Part shown: one piece after another, positions 32,650-44,279 of the stretch
Layout of the letters: each line of letters begins with the position of its first letter
How positions within the stretch are numbered: the stretch's first letter is position 1
Origin: Antilocapra americana
Taxonomy: Eukaryota; Chordata; Mammalia; Artiodactyla; Antilocapridae
Direction of reading: 5' to 3'
Length of the DNA stretch: 64,000 bases
Assembly (NCBI GenBank): GCA_007570785.1
Contig: ML664183.1
Span: 17,057,412 to 17,121,411 of the forward strand
Position numbers and translations under genes: made by a program
The notes under the pieces: generated by a model
Told to the model about the DNA's origin: nothing
Databases searched by the model: none
Seen by the model: the letters and a program-made list of their open reading frames with translations, nothing else

Positions 32650-33321
32650 GGACCTAACATGCCAGGTTCCTATGCAATATTGCTCTTTACAGCATCAGAC
32701 CTTGCTTCTGTCACCAGTCACATCCATGACTAGGTATTGTTTTTGCTTTGGCTCCACCCCTTCATTCTTTCTGGAGTTATTTCTCCACTGATCTCCAGTA
32801 GCATATCGGGCACCTACCGATCTGGGGAGTTCCTCTTTCAGTATCCTATCATTTTGCCTTTTCATACTGTTAACAGCGTTCTCAAGGCAAGAATACTGAA
32901 GTGGTTTGCCATTCCCTTCTCCAGTGGACCACGTTCTGTCAGACCTCTCCACCATGACCCATCTGTCTTGGGTGGCCCCACACAGCATAGCTTAGTTTCA
33001 TTGAGTTAGACAAGGCTGTGGTCCATGTGATCAGAATGGCTAGCTTTCTGTGATTATGGTTTCAGTGTGTCTGCCCTCTGATGCCCTCTTGCAACATCTA
33101 CCGTCTTACTTGGGTTTTTCTTACCTTGGACGTGGGGTATCTCTTCACGGCTGCTCTAGCAAAGCGCAGCTAGTGCTCCTTACCTTGGATGAGGGGTATC
33201 TCCTCCCGGCTGCCCCTCCTGACCTTGAACATGGAGTAGCTCCTCTCAGTCCTCCTGCGCCCCCGCAGCCACTGCTCCTTGGACATGGGGTTGCTCCTCT
33301 CAACCTTGAACTAGAGGAGCA

Positions 33322-33520
33322 ACCTAGCTTCCATAGTGGCTCAGAGGGTAAAGCATCTGCAGGCAATGTGGGAGACCTGGATTTGATTCCTGGATCTGGA
33401 AGATCCCCTGGAGAAGGAAATGGCAACCCACTCCAGTACCCTTGCCTGGAAAACCCCATGGACAGAGAAGCTGGTAGGCTACAGTCCATGGGGTCTCAAA
33501 GAGTTGGAAATGACTGAGTG
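33322..33520 (+). mobile_element. Bov-tA SINE abutting the BovB 5' end
   Basis: AGCTTCCATAGTGGCTCAGAG head, 'ggtaaagcatctgcaggc', GGAGAAGGAAATGGCAACCC, 'gttggaaatgactgagtg'. It lies directly beside the 5' end of the BovB, in opposite orientation. Confidence 0.9.
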
Positions 33521-34865
33521 TTTGTTTACTCAATGCAAGTATCAGTTCCCAGTAAAAACTTCAGATTGGGAAATTAGGGTTCTCAGTCTTGTCTTTGTTT
33601 TTATTGCTAGTAGGTCATCCTGTGTGGGTATTTTTGTTTGCTTTCGTTCCATTTATTACTAATAATAGAGTGTCTATAAAATTCCTAGGTAATGAAAGGA
33701 GGCTGCAAGTTAACTATTGAAATTTCAGCAGGTTCTAGAGTAGAACGAGGCCTGAGGAATCATATATATTGTCTGTTTTTACAGATAATTTTTCTTTGCT
33801 TTAAGCAAAGAAACTTTGAGGAAAATATGTACTTAATATTGCTAATGTCAGTCTGCATTGAGGAAGCTGGTGTCTCTCATTGGAATAAATAAGTTGAATG
33901 TAATGCAATGGTAATCATTCCTCACATTTGCCAGAGACAAGCTACCTTATGTATAATGGCAAAAGGTTGTTCTTTTTTTTCCTGAGGCAAGAAGTGGGTA
34001 TGGATTAGTTTAACAGACTGCCTTACTTCAGGGTAAAACTGTCTCTGAAATTTTTACAGTGCTTGGAGTTGTGTTCTGAGATACTTGTGTCAGGTCCGGA
34101 AGGCTATGTTGGGCTGTCAAGGGAAATAGTGCTGTAAACTTCGGTCGATCGGGAGGAAATCAGGGGAAGCTTACAGCGAGAGTTGGGAGGAATAAAGACC
34201 AAGCTGTAGTTTCTGGAAGCAAGATATTAGTGGCCCTGTCATGTAAGTAGACAAGGAGATTTGGAAGCTGGCTAAGCCTCAGAGGTCCTGAGCAGCGAAG
34301 GTGAAGAGTCCTATTTAATAGATACTAATTAGGCCCTTCTAATTCTGAAGTCTCTGGTTGATGAGCGACATTTTTGTCTAAAAGCTCAGTACTTCTTGAC
34401 AGCCTGGCCACATTTCTCCCCACCGTTATCGTCTTTGACACCCAGGCAGCTGATGTTGTTATCAGCTGTACTCTTCCTCCCCGTATCTTACCCCCTCTCC
34501 TCTTCTTGCTGTGTAATCTTTCTCTTCTTTCTTAATCATTAGATGTTCTCCACGTTAGGTTTTCCTTTCAACCATAAAACAGTTTTTCAAAAGTCTAAGT
34601 CAGGTGGCAACAGCAAACTTAGTGAGTTGAAATTGTGGTACTCCGACAGACTAAATGAGATGTGTCCAATTTTCAGATCAATACTCTGACATAAAAAGTC
34701 AGTTACATGGAAAAACAAAGAGTAACACAGTCTGTGGACCTTTTGCCAGAGAAAGAGGCTCTGATGTAAGTGAAGCACTTTGTACAATAGCAGTACTGTT
34801 TGTACTTCATGATCTGGGTGTGCTTGTGTGACATTCATCTTACTGAAATATTATCCACTAGGGTA
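33521..34865. other. Non-coding, about 1.3 kb, nothing recognised
   Basis: No young repeat and no supported frame. A minus frame at 34587-34838 has no family resemblance. Confidence 0.4.
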
Positions 34866-35128
34866 GAGAAGGCAATGGCACCCCACTCCAGTACTCTTGC
34901 CTGGAAAATCCCATGGACGGAGAAGCCTGGTAGGCTGCAATCCATGGGGTCGTGAAGAGTCAGACACGACTGAGCGACTTCACTTTCACTTTCACGCATT
35001 GGAGAAGGAAATGGCAACCCACTCCAGCGTTCTTGCCTGGAGAATCCCAGGGACGGCGGAGCCTGGTGGGCTGCCATCTATGGGGTCGCACAGAGTCGGA
35101 CAAGACTGAAGCGACTTAGCAGCAGCAG
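34866..35128 (+). mobile_element. Bov-A2 SINE (dimer)
   Basis: Two related monomers (34866-34995 and about 35002-35128), each with AATGGCAACCC/AATGGCACCCC and GACACGACTGAGCGACTT-type ends, separated by a short CACTTTCACTTTCAC linker and followed by AGCAGCAGCA. This is the dimeric Bov-A2 layout. Confidence 0.93.
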
Positions 35129-35210
35129 ATGATCTCAGAGGTAACAGTCTCTATGGAGACTATTCACCTCAGTCTCCCCAGTGCTCAGCCCAGTGCCAGC
35201 ACTTCACTTT

Positions 35211-35290
35211 AAACTGTCACAACATTGTTTGTTAACCAACTATATCCCAATACAAAATAAAAAGTTTAAAAATATATAACAAAAAATAGT
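35211..35290 (+). mobile_element. L1 3' end fragment
   Basis: 'ctgtcacaacattgtttgtt...caatacaaaataaaaagttt' is the same L1 terminus seen at 27010-27065, with an A/T-rich tail. Confidence 0.75.
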
Positions 35291-35585
35291 AACAACCTTA
35301 ATTACTACACCTAAGATACTGTATTTGTTTCCTAAAGCTGTTGTAACAAAGTCCCACAAACTGGGTCTCACAGTGTTGTCTCAGTTCTGCACAATGGAAG
35401 TCTGAAATCAAAGTGGTGGTAGGACCAGTTTCCCTCTGAGCCTATAGGGAATCCTTCTCTCTTACCAGCTTCTGGTGGTGGCTGTCAGTCCTTGGTGTTC
35501 TTGAGGCTACATCACTCCAATTTTGGCCTCTGTTGTCACATCATTCTCCCTGTGTATTTACATAGCATTTTCCTGTTCTTATCAC

Positions 35586-35785
35586 TTCAGTCACTCAGTC
35601 GTGTCTAATTCTCTGTGACCCCATGGACTGCAGCACACCAGGCTTCCCTGTCCATCACCAACTCTCGGGGCTTGCTCAAACTCCCATCCCTCAAGTCAGT
35701 GATGCCATCCAACCATCTCATCCTCTGTTGTCCCCTTCTCCTCCTGCCTTCAATCTTTCCCAGCATTGGGGTCTTTCTCAACAGA
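35586..35785 (-). mobile_element. BovB 3' terminus (ART2A-type)
   Basis: CACTCAGTCGTGTCTAATTC, 'ggactgcagcacaccaggc', 'gtccccttctcctcctgcc', to 'cagcattggggtcttt'; 5'-truncated after 200 bases. Confidence 0.9.
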
Positions 35786-35807
35786 TACCTATTATATTGA
35801 ATTAGTT

Positions 35808-36014
35808 AATGTTAGTTGCTCAGTCATGTCTGATTCTTTGTGACTCCATGGAAGCTGGCTCCTGCCAGGCTCCTCTGTCCATGGAATCCTCTAGGCAAGA
35901 ATACTGGAGTGGGTTGCCATTTGCTTCTCTAGGAGATCTTTCCAACCCAGGGATCAAACCTGGGTTTCCTGAATTGCAGGCAGATTCTTTACCATCTGAG
36001 CCACCAGAAAGGTT
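35808..36014 (-). mobile_element. Bov-tA/Bov-A SINE
   Basis: GTTAGTTGCTCAGTCATGTC to 'ttctttaccatctgagccacc'; full-length minus copy with a short extra stretch (GAAGCTGGCTCC) after the CCATG. Confidence 0.92.
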
Positions 36015-36146
36015 CACCCTAACGGCTTCATCAGGTTGATTGTATCTGCAAAGACTCTATTTCCAAGGGTCAGGACTTCAATTTATACATATAATTTTTT
36101 TTTTGCAGTGGTGGGGTGGGGGGACCCAGTTTAACCCAAAATAGAT

Positions 36147-36325
36147 ACACTGAGAACTTACTGTGTCCAGGGACTGTTCTCAGTGTTTCACATTAACTCA
36201 TTTAATCTTTACAGCATCCTTGTGAGACAGGAATGACTGCCATGCCCATTTGACAGAAAAAAGTAGAGGGAGGTAAAATAATTTGTCCAAGTCCAAACGT
36301 AAAATAAATGGAGGAGGCAGAACTT
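36147..36325 (-). mobile_element. MIR SINE
   Basis: Reversed MIR: 'gaacttactgtgtccagggactgttctcagtg', 'cacattaactcatttaatc', 'gtaaaataatttgtccaag'. Confidence 0.75.
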
Positions 36326-36814
36326 CTTTCCCTTCTCCTTCCTCCTCTCCTTCTTCTTCTTGAGTAATTAGAGAGCTAACTTATGGGAATGATCTACGTA
36401 GCACTCCTCAAACTTTAATGTGCCTATGAATCACTTGGGGATCTTGTAGATTTTGATTCAATAGGTCTAAGGTTTTTCCAACCAGCTTCTAGGTACTGCT
36501 GCTGATCTGCAACCACACTAGTATTAAGAAGAGCATTTGGTTCCCAGGTCTAGCCACAACAGAAATGATTTTTTTTTTTTTTTTAAGTACTAGTTCTCAG
36601 GACTCACTTAGGACCTACCAACTCAGAATCAGAGTGGTGGGACCTGGGAACCTACATTTTAAAGAAGCAGATTCTGAAAGATGATTCTGATGTTGAGGCA
36701 AACTACAGGCCTAGATGAGCTAAATGATAATTGAATCATCCCTGTTTATATTACAGCTAAGATCAAAACGTTCGAGCTAAATGATGATAATCAGGACATT
36801 TTAAACTGTTTGAA
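36326..36814. other. Non-coding, nothing recognised
   Basis: Contains a T run near 36569-36584. No gene or named repeat. Confidence 0.35.
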
Positions 36815-36915
36815 AGTGAAAAGTAAAAGTGTTAGTTGCTCAGTCATGTCCCAGTCTTTGCGACCCCGTGGACTGTAGCCCATCAAGCTCCTCAGTCCGT
36901 GGAATGGTCCAGGGT
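36815..36915 (-). mobile_element. Bov-A fragment
   Basis: 'aaagtgttagttgctcagtc' to 'cagtccgtggaatggtccagg'; only the 3' half of the SINE. Confidence 0.85.
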
Positions 36916-37017
36916 GAAACTGTTTGGGAAACTATATCCCCAAAAATATGTCAACCCAGAGGCAATCGCTTAGATTAGTGGTCTGACTCTGCACTAAACA
37001 AAATGTCTGTGAAAAAG

Positions 37018-37126
37018 GACTTCCCTGGAGGTCCAGTGGTTATGACTGTGCTTGTAATGCAGGGTGTATGGGTTCAAACTAAGACCCCACATGCCTGCCT
37101 TATGGTACAGCCCAAAACAAAAAAAG
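37018..37126 (+). mobile_element. CHR-type SINE, short
   Basis: GGACTTCCCTGGAGGTCCAG, 'ggttatgactgtgcttg', 'gggttcaaactaagacccc' and an A-rich tail. Confidence 0.88.
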
Positions 37127-37599
37127 GTATATGTGAATGATTTAGACGAGATCCGAGAACATATGCTTACCAATTTTTAATATGGTTAAAGGATGGGTGG
37201 GAAAATTAATGTGATTGCTAACAAGAAAATCAAGATTCAATAGACTAAGAAACTGAGTTAAAAGTAGTAAGATGTGAAGTAGTTATAATAAGGCAAAGCT
37301 CTCCAATCGGGTTTATAAAATGAACTGTGAAAGTAAAAAATGGAGAAAACCTGGTTTGGTCATTTTTTTACTTAAAAGGAACCTAAAGAGTTTAGTTGCT
37401 CACTAATTTAATATAAACCAACAGTACAATGAAACTACCGAAACATCTCAAATGATCTTAGCCTATATTTCTAGCATTCACAACAAAGAAGGTCACAGCT
37501 TCAGGGTTCCTGAAGAGTAGAGCTACAGTACCATGTTCATGATGGGGAGCCAAGAATTAAAAATGACATTAGATTATGCTTTGGGGAGAAAGATCAGTT
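37127..37599. other. Non-coding, nothing recognised
   Basis: AT-rich; no gene or named repeat. Confidence 0.35.
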
Positions 37600-37965
37600 T
37601 GATAACATGGGCCCTAAAGAACTGATGAAAAGAATGGATACTACCCTGAACTGCAAAAAAAGATAAAAGAAGACTTGAATACTATCTAAAGATACTTGGG
37701 AGCTTGCTGTCTGAAAAAGAATGACCTGTTCTAAGTAGTTTCAAAGAGGAAGGTCAATGGATGAAAGTTGCAAGGAGGCAATATTTTAGTTAGCATGTGA
37801 GGAAGAACATTCTCAGACATGATCTAATTCATAGTGAAATGAGATTCTTGATGAAAGAGTCAACTCCATGTTCCAGAAACTGATCAAGGAGCCTGTTATA
37901 GAAGAAGATTCTTTTCACTGTTTCAAGCACTAGGCTAGATGGCCTCTTAAACGCTTCTGGCTGAA
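37600..37965 (+). mobile_element. Possible L3/CR1 LINE relic
   Basis: 'aatggatgaaagttgcaagg', 'agttagcatgtgaggaagaac' and 'tttcaagcactaggctagatggcc' follow the 3' pattern of the ancient CR1/L3 family. Very diverged. Confidence 0.5.
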
Positions 37966-38190
37966 AACAGTTTGGGATTTTAATAATGTGTAGAACAAGA
38001 TGTAGTCATATATTATCAAGGATTTATTTCATTTCCCAGAAGGTTTTGTTTTCTCTTCCTCTTTCTCAAAAATAGAAATAACTATGTCCAGATTTAAAGT
38101 CCTTCTTTAAGGTGGCTTGATGCTGCTCAAAATAATATCTTGGCATAATAAGAGTATTCATTGTTTCTTTTCATATATGTTGATTCTATT

Positions 38191-38395
38191 CTATGTCCTA
38201 CTCTCGCGACTCTGTGAACTGTAGCCCACCAGACTCTTCTGTCCATGGGATTCTTCAGGCAAGAATACTGGAGTGGGTTGCCATTTCCTTCTTCAGGGGA
38301 TCTTTCTGACACAGGGATTGAACCCACATCTCCTGCATTGCAGGTGGTCTCCTGGATTGCTGGTAGTTTCTTTACCACTGAGCCACTGGGGAATC
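38191..38395 (-). mobile_element. Bov-tA/Bov-A SINE
   Basis: 'gtagcccaccagactcttc', 'ggcaagaatactggagtggg', 'gattgaacccacatctcc', reversed head 'ttaccactgagccactggg'. A short extra GGTGGTCTCCTGGATT stretch sits near the head end. Confidence 0.9.
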
Positions 38396-38435
38396 CATAT
38401 GTTGACTAGGCACCTAACGTTGACAATAATTAATC

Positions 38436-38672
38436 ATGACAACAGCTAACACATATAGTACTCATATAGTCTTTGGTCTTAGCTCATTTAACCTTAACCA
38501 TAACCCAATAAATTATACAATAGTATTATCCCTATTCTACAGATGAGGAAACTGAGTCACAAAGACAGATACTAAATAACTCCGCTGAGGTCACACAGCT
38601 AGAGAAGGGCAGAAACAAGATACAAACCTAGAGAGCCTGGCTCTAGGATTACCACTCTTAAACACTGTAACG
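38436..38672 (-). mobile_element. MIR SINE
   Basis: 'ctacagatgaggaaactga', 'ctgaggtcacacagctagag' and 'ctcttaaacactgtaac' mark a long, fairly well kept reversed MIR. Confidence 0.88.
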
Positions 38673-40609
38673 AACCATGTCTTTTATGCTACATCATAAG
38701 ATATAGCCTAAGGGCTGATTATCCAGTATGCGTAATTTCTAGACACCCACAATACTTTAGAGGCTCACCAAATTGTTTAAATATCTTTTATAATCAAAAG
38801 AAAAAAATGAACTTGGGATTTAAGAAAATGTTTAATTATTTTTCTTACAGTTTTCATGCCCATGAAAAAGCATTGTTTAGGTGGAGGCCTGTAGGCCCAA
38901 AAAGTGTAGGACCCATGAAAGTCAATATGCTATCCTGATGGTTCTACCTGTAGAATTTTTAAAAACATGTTTCTATTTGAAGGCAGTGTTTTATTTATTT
39001 TTTCTGCCTTCCCCCACATCCTTCCATGCAATTTGTTCCTTTTTATTTAATTTTTTTCAATAGCCTGCCACTGAGTTCAGCCGGTAGCTGGGTAAAATGC
39101 TGTGTCCCTTTCCACTGCTATCTGCCGGCCTGGAGCCTGTGTACTAGTTAAAACTGGAAATCCTGACAGGAGGAGAAACTTTGTGCTGTTTTTCTTAGAC
39201 TCTTCTGAAAGGCAAATGGCCACAATCGTGCTTTTGGAAAGACGGTACTTTAACTTGGCCTTGTGATGAAACCGGTGTTCCTCTTTCTCTGAGATGACAG
39301 GAGGGGAAGGAGAGTGATGGAGATGAAGATGGAATTCAGGTGCAGGAAAGAACAGGATCAAAGGCGTGAAAGTAGGGAAACAGAGGAGACATTCATCCAG
39401 CAGGGGTGTAGGGGAAGATGGGTGTGGCAGGACAGAAATGGTTTATTCCACCTCCTTGCTAGAAGAATTGGACGGCCAGAGAGTGTGGGGGAAGGCAGTA
39501 TGAGTTAGGGCAAGCACAAGACCCATTTTGTACTGGAGACGACAACTTGTCTGGAAAGGGAAAGGATTTCCATAGGGACTGATGCACAGAGCTTGGCTGT
39601 TGGAAGACATCCAAACTGCTTGTCGGGGAAGGAACCTTTATCCTGCCATGGTAAGTGAGAAGGAGGCATGACTGCTGTTTTGCAACGCAGATGTAAAACA
39701 CTTCCTGGAAATGGAAATATTAATAACACAGGCAAGGAGGAATATCTTCTAGGGAAATTTGATCTGTTTAGGGCATTAAAGATTCTAGAAAGAGGATTTG
39801 CAGCTGTGAAAGGCCCTAGTACAACTGAAGTTTGAGAGCTGTCTAGAGGTTAACAATTCAAAGAATCAGAGAAGAGGAGGATTCAATAGCATGGTCTTTA
39901 AAAATCTCTATTTTTGCTGTACTCAGCTTTCCAATTTAATTAGCATATGGTCATAGAAATTCCAAGGGGGAGGCAGGGAATGGTGCTATTAGAACTTAAC
40001 TGGTGCAAAAGGCAAGCATTTCTGAAAGAAACCTTTTCTTGGTTGTGGTTACTGCCGTAAGCGGGGCTTCCACCCCAGCCCTGCCTCTTCAGGCTTCTAC
40101 CCTTTGAAGTGCCTTCCTTGAAATTTTCCAAATCCCTTTGGAAAGGAACTGGACACCTTTCCAGTCTGGGACTGGACACTCACTTGGCCATGTATCTGCT
40201 TTCTTCTCTGCAGAGTGTTCTCTGGACTCTGCCCTATGCCTATGGTGTCACCCTGATGCCTCTAGAAGCTCTGAAACTTGCACTTATGGGGTCCTCCCAG
40301 GGGTTTGTGGCCTGGCTCCAGGTCTGGAAGCGGGGCCTGAATCACCCCTGACTAGGACCTAACTTTGTATCTTTTGCTGCTACCTGGATTTATAGTCCTG
40401 TGTTGATGTATAACAGTGATCATGGAGTAATGCCAACCAGAGAAGCTCAGCTGAGCTTCAGTGTTCAAGATTTTCACTGGAGCTCCATTATGTAGACATG
40501 ACTGATCACCTGGATCACCCGCATAGTTAAACTCAGTCTCTAAATTGGCCAGACATTTCCCCCACCCCCACCATCAGGGCCAATGTTGTGACTAGACTAA
40601 TAGTTTTTT
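38673..40609. other. Repeat-poor non-coding stretch, about 1.9 kb
   Basis: No repeat recognised. Frames at 38881-39063, 39077-39361, 39459-39735, 39940-40179 and 40109-40362 overlap on both strands without domain or coding support. The lack of young insertions could mean constraint, or could be chance. Confidence 0.4.
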
Positions 40610-41790
40610 GGTTTTTATTATGACTGCAGGCCACATCTCAGCAGAGCCATTAGGGAATTCTGATGAATAAGATTTATTACTCACAGGTCCTGGAGGGTAC
40701 ATGAGGTACTAGAGGGTGACACAAGGTCTTGGGTAGTGAGAGGGGGAGGGAGCACAGGTCTGGGGTTCTGTTTATTAGCATGCAAAGGTGGGGTACATAA
40801 GGTTTCATGAGTTCACTCTCTTTTGGCAAAGTTAAGGCAGAAGAGTGGGAATAAGGTGTAGGAATGGCAACCCACTCGAGTATTCTTGCCTGGAATACTA
40901 GACAGAGGAGCCTGGAGGGCTACAGTCCATGGGGCCACAAAGAGTCAGACACGACTGAACAACACATACACACACACACAAGGTGTGGGAAAGGAGAAAG
41001 AAGCAGGCCACTCAAGTTGAGATAGTGGGTAGGAGATAGTGGGCTTCTGGGCTGGACACCTGGTGGAGTAAAGTTCACATTTTGTTCTAACCCAGATGCT
41101 TCAAGGACAAAGCTAGTGGCAAAAGCTGAGCTCTGCTAAAACAAAGAGATAAGGTGCCACTCCTGAGGTCAAGGAAGATTTCTCTGTCTGCACATGCTCA
41201 AGAAGGCTTCTTAGGGGTCCAAAAGGGAGGGGGCACCACACCATAATAAGTGTGGACATGTACCCATAGGCCTCTGCAGTGAGATCCATCTTAGCAAAAA
41301 GTTGCTCACACATCTCTGGGAGGGTCCATGGGCCAGTCGGATGTGAAGAAAGAAACAAGGTAATTGGCCAAATGCAAACAGAGAGCCAGGAGGATGATCC
41401 TATAAAAGTGATTTACATCACTTTACTGCAGTCCTTCTCATTCAGGATGCCTGCACTCTTCTCCGGGTGTGTGTCTCTGTCTACCTTCTGACCCACTGCA
41501 CTCCTCCTCCTAAGAGAGGATTCTCATACCCTTTCTCTCTGGGTGTGTATTTCTGTCTTGCTTCTATCTTAAGTAAACAATCTGTTTTCCTGTGTGCTTT
41601 CCCATTCATTGCACTGTGTCTCTAACAATAAACTTTCTACTTCTTTTTACAGTTTTTACCTCCTTGAAACATTCTTGCTTTCAAACAGGGACAAGAACCA
41701 GAGCCACTTGCCTCTAGCCTCTAGCTCCTGGTGGTTTGGTGGCTAAGATTCCTACTTTTCATCCAGGTTACACAGCATTAATTCCTGGGC
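40610..41790 (+). mobile_element. Probable endogenous-retrovirus LTR region
   Basis: Layout of an LTR in sense direction: a long U3-like part, a TATA motif CCTATAAAAG (41399-41408), pyrimidine-rich R/U5-like sequence, and an AATAAA (41627-41632). It then has 'gggacaagaaccagagcca' and 'gtggtttggtggctaagattcctacttttcatccaggttacacag', which resembles the leader after a cetartiodactyl ERV LTR. A Bov-A fragment interrupts it at 40861-40981. No gag, pol or env frame follows, so it is a solo or partial relic. The exact family is not known to me. Confidence 0.5.
40861..40981 (+). mobile_element. Bov-A fragment with (CA)n tail
   Basis: GGAATGGCAACCCACTCGAG to GACACGACTGAACAACA followed by a CA repeat. 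'aaggtgta' precedes it and 'aaggtgtg' follows, a probable 7-8-bp target duplication. Confidence 0.88.
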
Positions 41791-42679
41791 AAAAAACTAA
41801 GATCTCTCTTCTGAACCATTCACTGCTCTCCCTCTTGAAACCAACGTGGTCAGTTACCTAGGTCACCCAGGGTTTTCTAAAGTTGGGAACTCATGGATGT
41901 TGAGGTGTACTCAGCTTGGTTCCTTATCTAGTTTTTTCTATAATAATTTCATCATACAGCTGGCAATATGTTTATCTGAGATGAATGTCTTTGAAATTAA
42001 TGCCCCTGCAACCAAAAGTTTAACATCCGGCACTTACTTTAATATCAGGCATTTACACTGCAAATGTTCTCCTTGGGGGGTGTTTTTCATTCATACTGTG
42101 GCCTGTGTACTTACCTCCCTTTGGAGAGTACTGCATACAAATGAAAAACTATGTCATTGTCTTGGTGCAAATTTACACATCAAATTTATTAGTAATAATG
42201 ATACATTTGTGTAAACTGAGCATGTAGTCAGACAAAAAACTTTAAAAACTGCCCTTAAAATACAAGAAATTATTGTAAAGAAAATATTTTAACAAACAGT
42301 AGAACTTATTCTCTCTTTTTACCAAATGGAAAGCAAATCCAAGTGAGTCTACACAGATTTTTTTTTTCTGCAAAGATATATTTTTTTTAAAGACATAGAT
42401 TGAAGAAATTATGAGTTGACCTCAAGAATTTGGACAATTTGCTTGCTGCCTCTTCCAAAATATTTATTTATTTTTAAAAACTTATTTTTTCATATAGATA
42501 TTTACTGTTTATATGCTTTGAGGAATCAAATGTTATAGCAACACAGATGATGAAACATTAACTGGAAAGATACTTCCAAGGAGAACAGAAGATAAGGCAA
42601 TCATTAACCCCAGGAAGAAGTCACTATGGAACCTCTGCTCTCTTTATTTTTTTGAGGTGCCCTTTCCTTTCCCTCCTTT
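41791..42679. other. Non-coding, nothing recognised
   Basis: AT-rich. The 122-codon plus frame at 41846-42214 has no family resemblance. Confidence 0.4.
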
Positions 42680-42745
42680 TTAAAATTTGAAGTACAGTAG
42701 ATTTATAATATCATATTAGTTGCAACTGTACAACAGCAAAAATAT
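42680..42745 (-). mobile_element. L1 3' UTR fragment
   Basis: 'ttgaagtacagtagatttataa' resembles the 'ttgaagtatagttgatttacaa' L1 motif; short and diverged. Confidence 0.5.
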
Positions 42746-43510
42746 TTCTTTTAATTGTGACACATATTCAAAGATAATTTCTCTGTGTTATCTTGGAGTC
42801 CACCTTCTTACAGAAATACTAGTGACTTGATCCAGACAAACTTTGTAATAACTGTGTGCCTTTTTAAAATTCCTGCCAGTCCTTTGTATCTCAAAGGTCC
42901 AGTTCATTCAGTACAGTAGTGATTGCTCTGGATTAGACTGAACTGCAGATACAAAAATAAATAAACAGGGAACTCACAGTCTAGTGAAGACTAAATAAAC
43001 AACAACAAAGGAAAACAGAATACGATAAGTATTCCAACCTAGCACCAAAGTTTTTATAAAGCATACAGAGAAGAAGGAATTATTCAAATCAAGAGTCAGA
43101 TAAAAGGGCCACAGGAGAAAGTGTTATTTTAATTTTGCTGGAAAGCTAAAAGAATTGAATGGAGATGGCAGTTTTTACAAAGACCTTGTTTCCTAATTGA
43201 TCAGGCCTACAAAAGAAAGCCTGCCCTCAAACCAAGAGTAGTTAAGAATTCAAGAGACTTTTTTACCCACTGGGTGAGTGGGACCTGGGCCAGGAAAACT
43301 TGGGTCAGATTCAGTTGGTTGAACAGAGGTTTACAGAAATGAGAAAATTCCAAGAATTAACTCCTAAGCTTTACTCCTATTGTTTCACAGAACCTGGAGA
43401 GTTGGGGCTTTGAGTCACATGGTATAAGTCGACCAGAAGACTGGGTTCAACTATAGGGGCAATCTATCAATCAATCATATCTACATAATGGAGCCAAAAA
43501 CAACCTCTGA
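42746..43510. other. Non-coding; possible L2 trace
   Basis: About 42900-43100 has an L2-like feel ('ttcattcagtaca', 'gggaactcacagtctagtga') but is too diverged to be sure. No gene. Confidence 0.35.
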
Positions 43511-43634
43511 ATACTTTTTTTTTTGGCCAATCTGTGCATCATGCAGGATCTTAGCTCCCTCATCAGAGATCAAACCCATGTCTCCTGCAGTAGAAGTGCA
43601 GAGTCTTAACTGCTGGACCACTGGGGAAGTCCCT
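43511..43634 (-). mobile_element. CHR-type SINE, short
   Basis: 'tttttttggccaatctgtgc', 'gagatcaaacccatgtctcc', 'ttaactgctggaccactggg', 'aagtccc'. It is flanked by CTCTGAATACTT (43505-43516) and CCCTGAATACTTCTTAA (43632-43648), so TGAATACTT looks like the target duplication. Confidence 0.9.
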
Positions 43635-44279
43635 GAATACTTCTTAACTCAATACATTGTACATCTGAAGCTTTTTCAAAAATTAGAATTTTTAAGAACC
43701 TCTGCACATTGAGACTCAGATGAACTTGTCTGGTTGACATTACTCCATGTATACTGTCACACATTGATGCCAGGAGGGTAAGGTATCCTGGTTCCAAAGG
43801 AGAGGCCAATGGGCGCTCTGCATTGGGGACCCTGCAAACTCTGCCCAATGTGTCTTTTTGACTAATTTTAATCTATATCCTTTACTTCCAATCAACCATA
43901 ATCATCAGAACTTTCAGTGAGTTCTGTGAGTTCTCCAGGCAAGGTATTAAAAGATCCCATAGTTGCTACTTTTGAAAATATGAAAGAAGAATTTGCTAAC
44001 CTATTTTTTAAACCTTCTAAATGAAGAGTTTTAGTGAGTTTTGTATATATGTATTAAAAAGGGGGGAAATGCAGCTTGTACCTATTTGTTTGCGAGAACA
44101 ACTCATAGACATCAAAAAGATGGAAATTCACCCTAGATAGTCAGTTAAACATTTGCACAACTTTTAATTATGTAATTTAAAAATTATGAGTAAAAGGAGC
44201 CAATGGTGCATTTTTCCCCCAACTGATCTAAGAATCTTTGTGAGTAATTATTTCATCAGACATATACATAAGAACCAGG
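43635..44279. other. Non-coding, nothing recognised
   Basis: No supported gene or named repeat. Confidence 0.35.

Larger units (their letters stand above)
29900..33320 (-). mobile_element. Nearly full-length BovB (RTE) LINE
   Basis: The minus strand reads in order from 33320 to 29900: a 5' UTR of short imperfect GC-rich repeats (33110-33310, units like CTTGGACGTGGGGTATCTC on the plus strand), the endonuclease part (33000-31680), the linker, the RT part (31430-30290) and the 3' end with ART2A-type sequence. About 3.4 kb, close to the family's full size, whereas every other BovB in the window is truncated. Frameshifts and stops break the reading frame. BovB moves by nicking DNA and copying its own RNA, and it mobilises Bov-tA/Bov-A SINEs, which share its 3' end. 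Confidence 0.93.
35316..36137 (-). mobile_element. MLT1/MaLR-like LTR, split by two insertions
   Basis: Left part 'tgtttcctaaagctgttgtaacaaagtccc' ... 'agcttctggtggtggctgtcagtcc'; right part (from 36016) 'tgtatctgcaaagactctatttccaa' ... 'ggtcaggacttcaat' ... 'gggggga'. Together they are a reversed mammalian ERVL-MaLR (MLT1-type) LTR. A BovB 3' piece (35586-35785) and a Bov-tA (35808-36014) lie within it. No internal retroviral genes are present. Confidence 0.7.
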
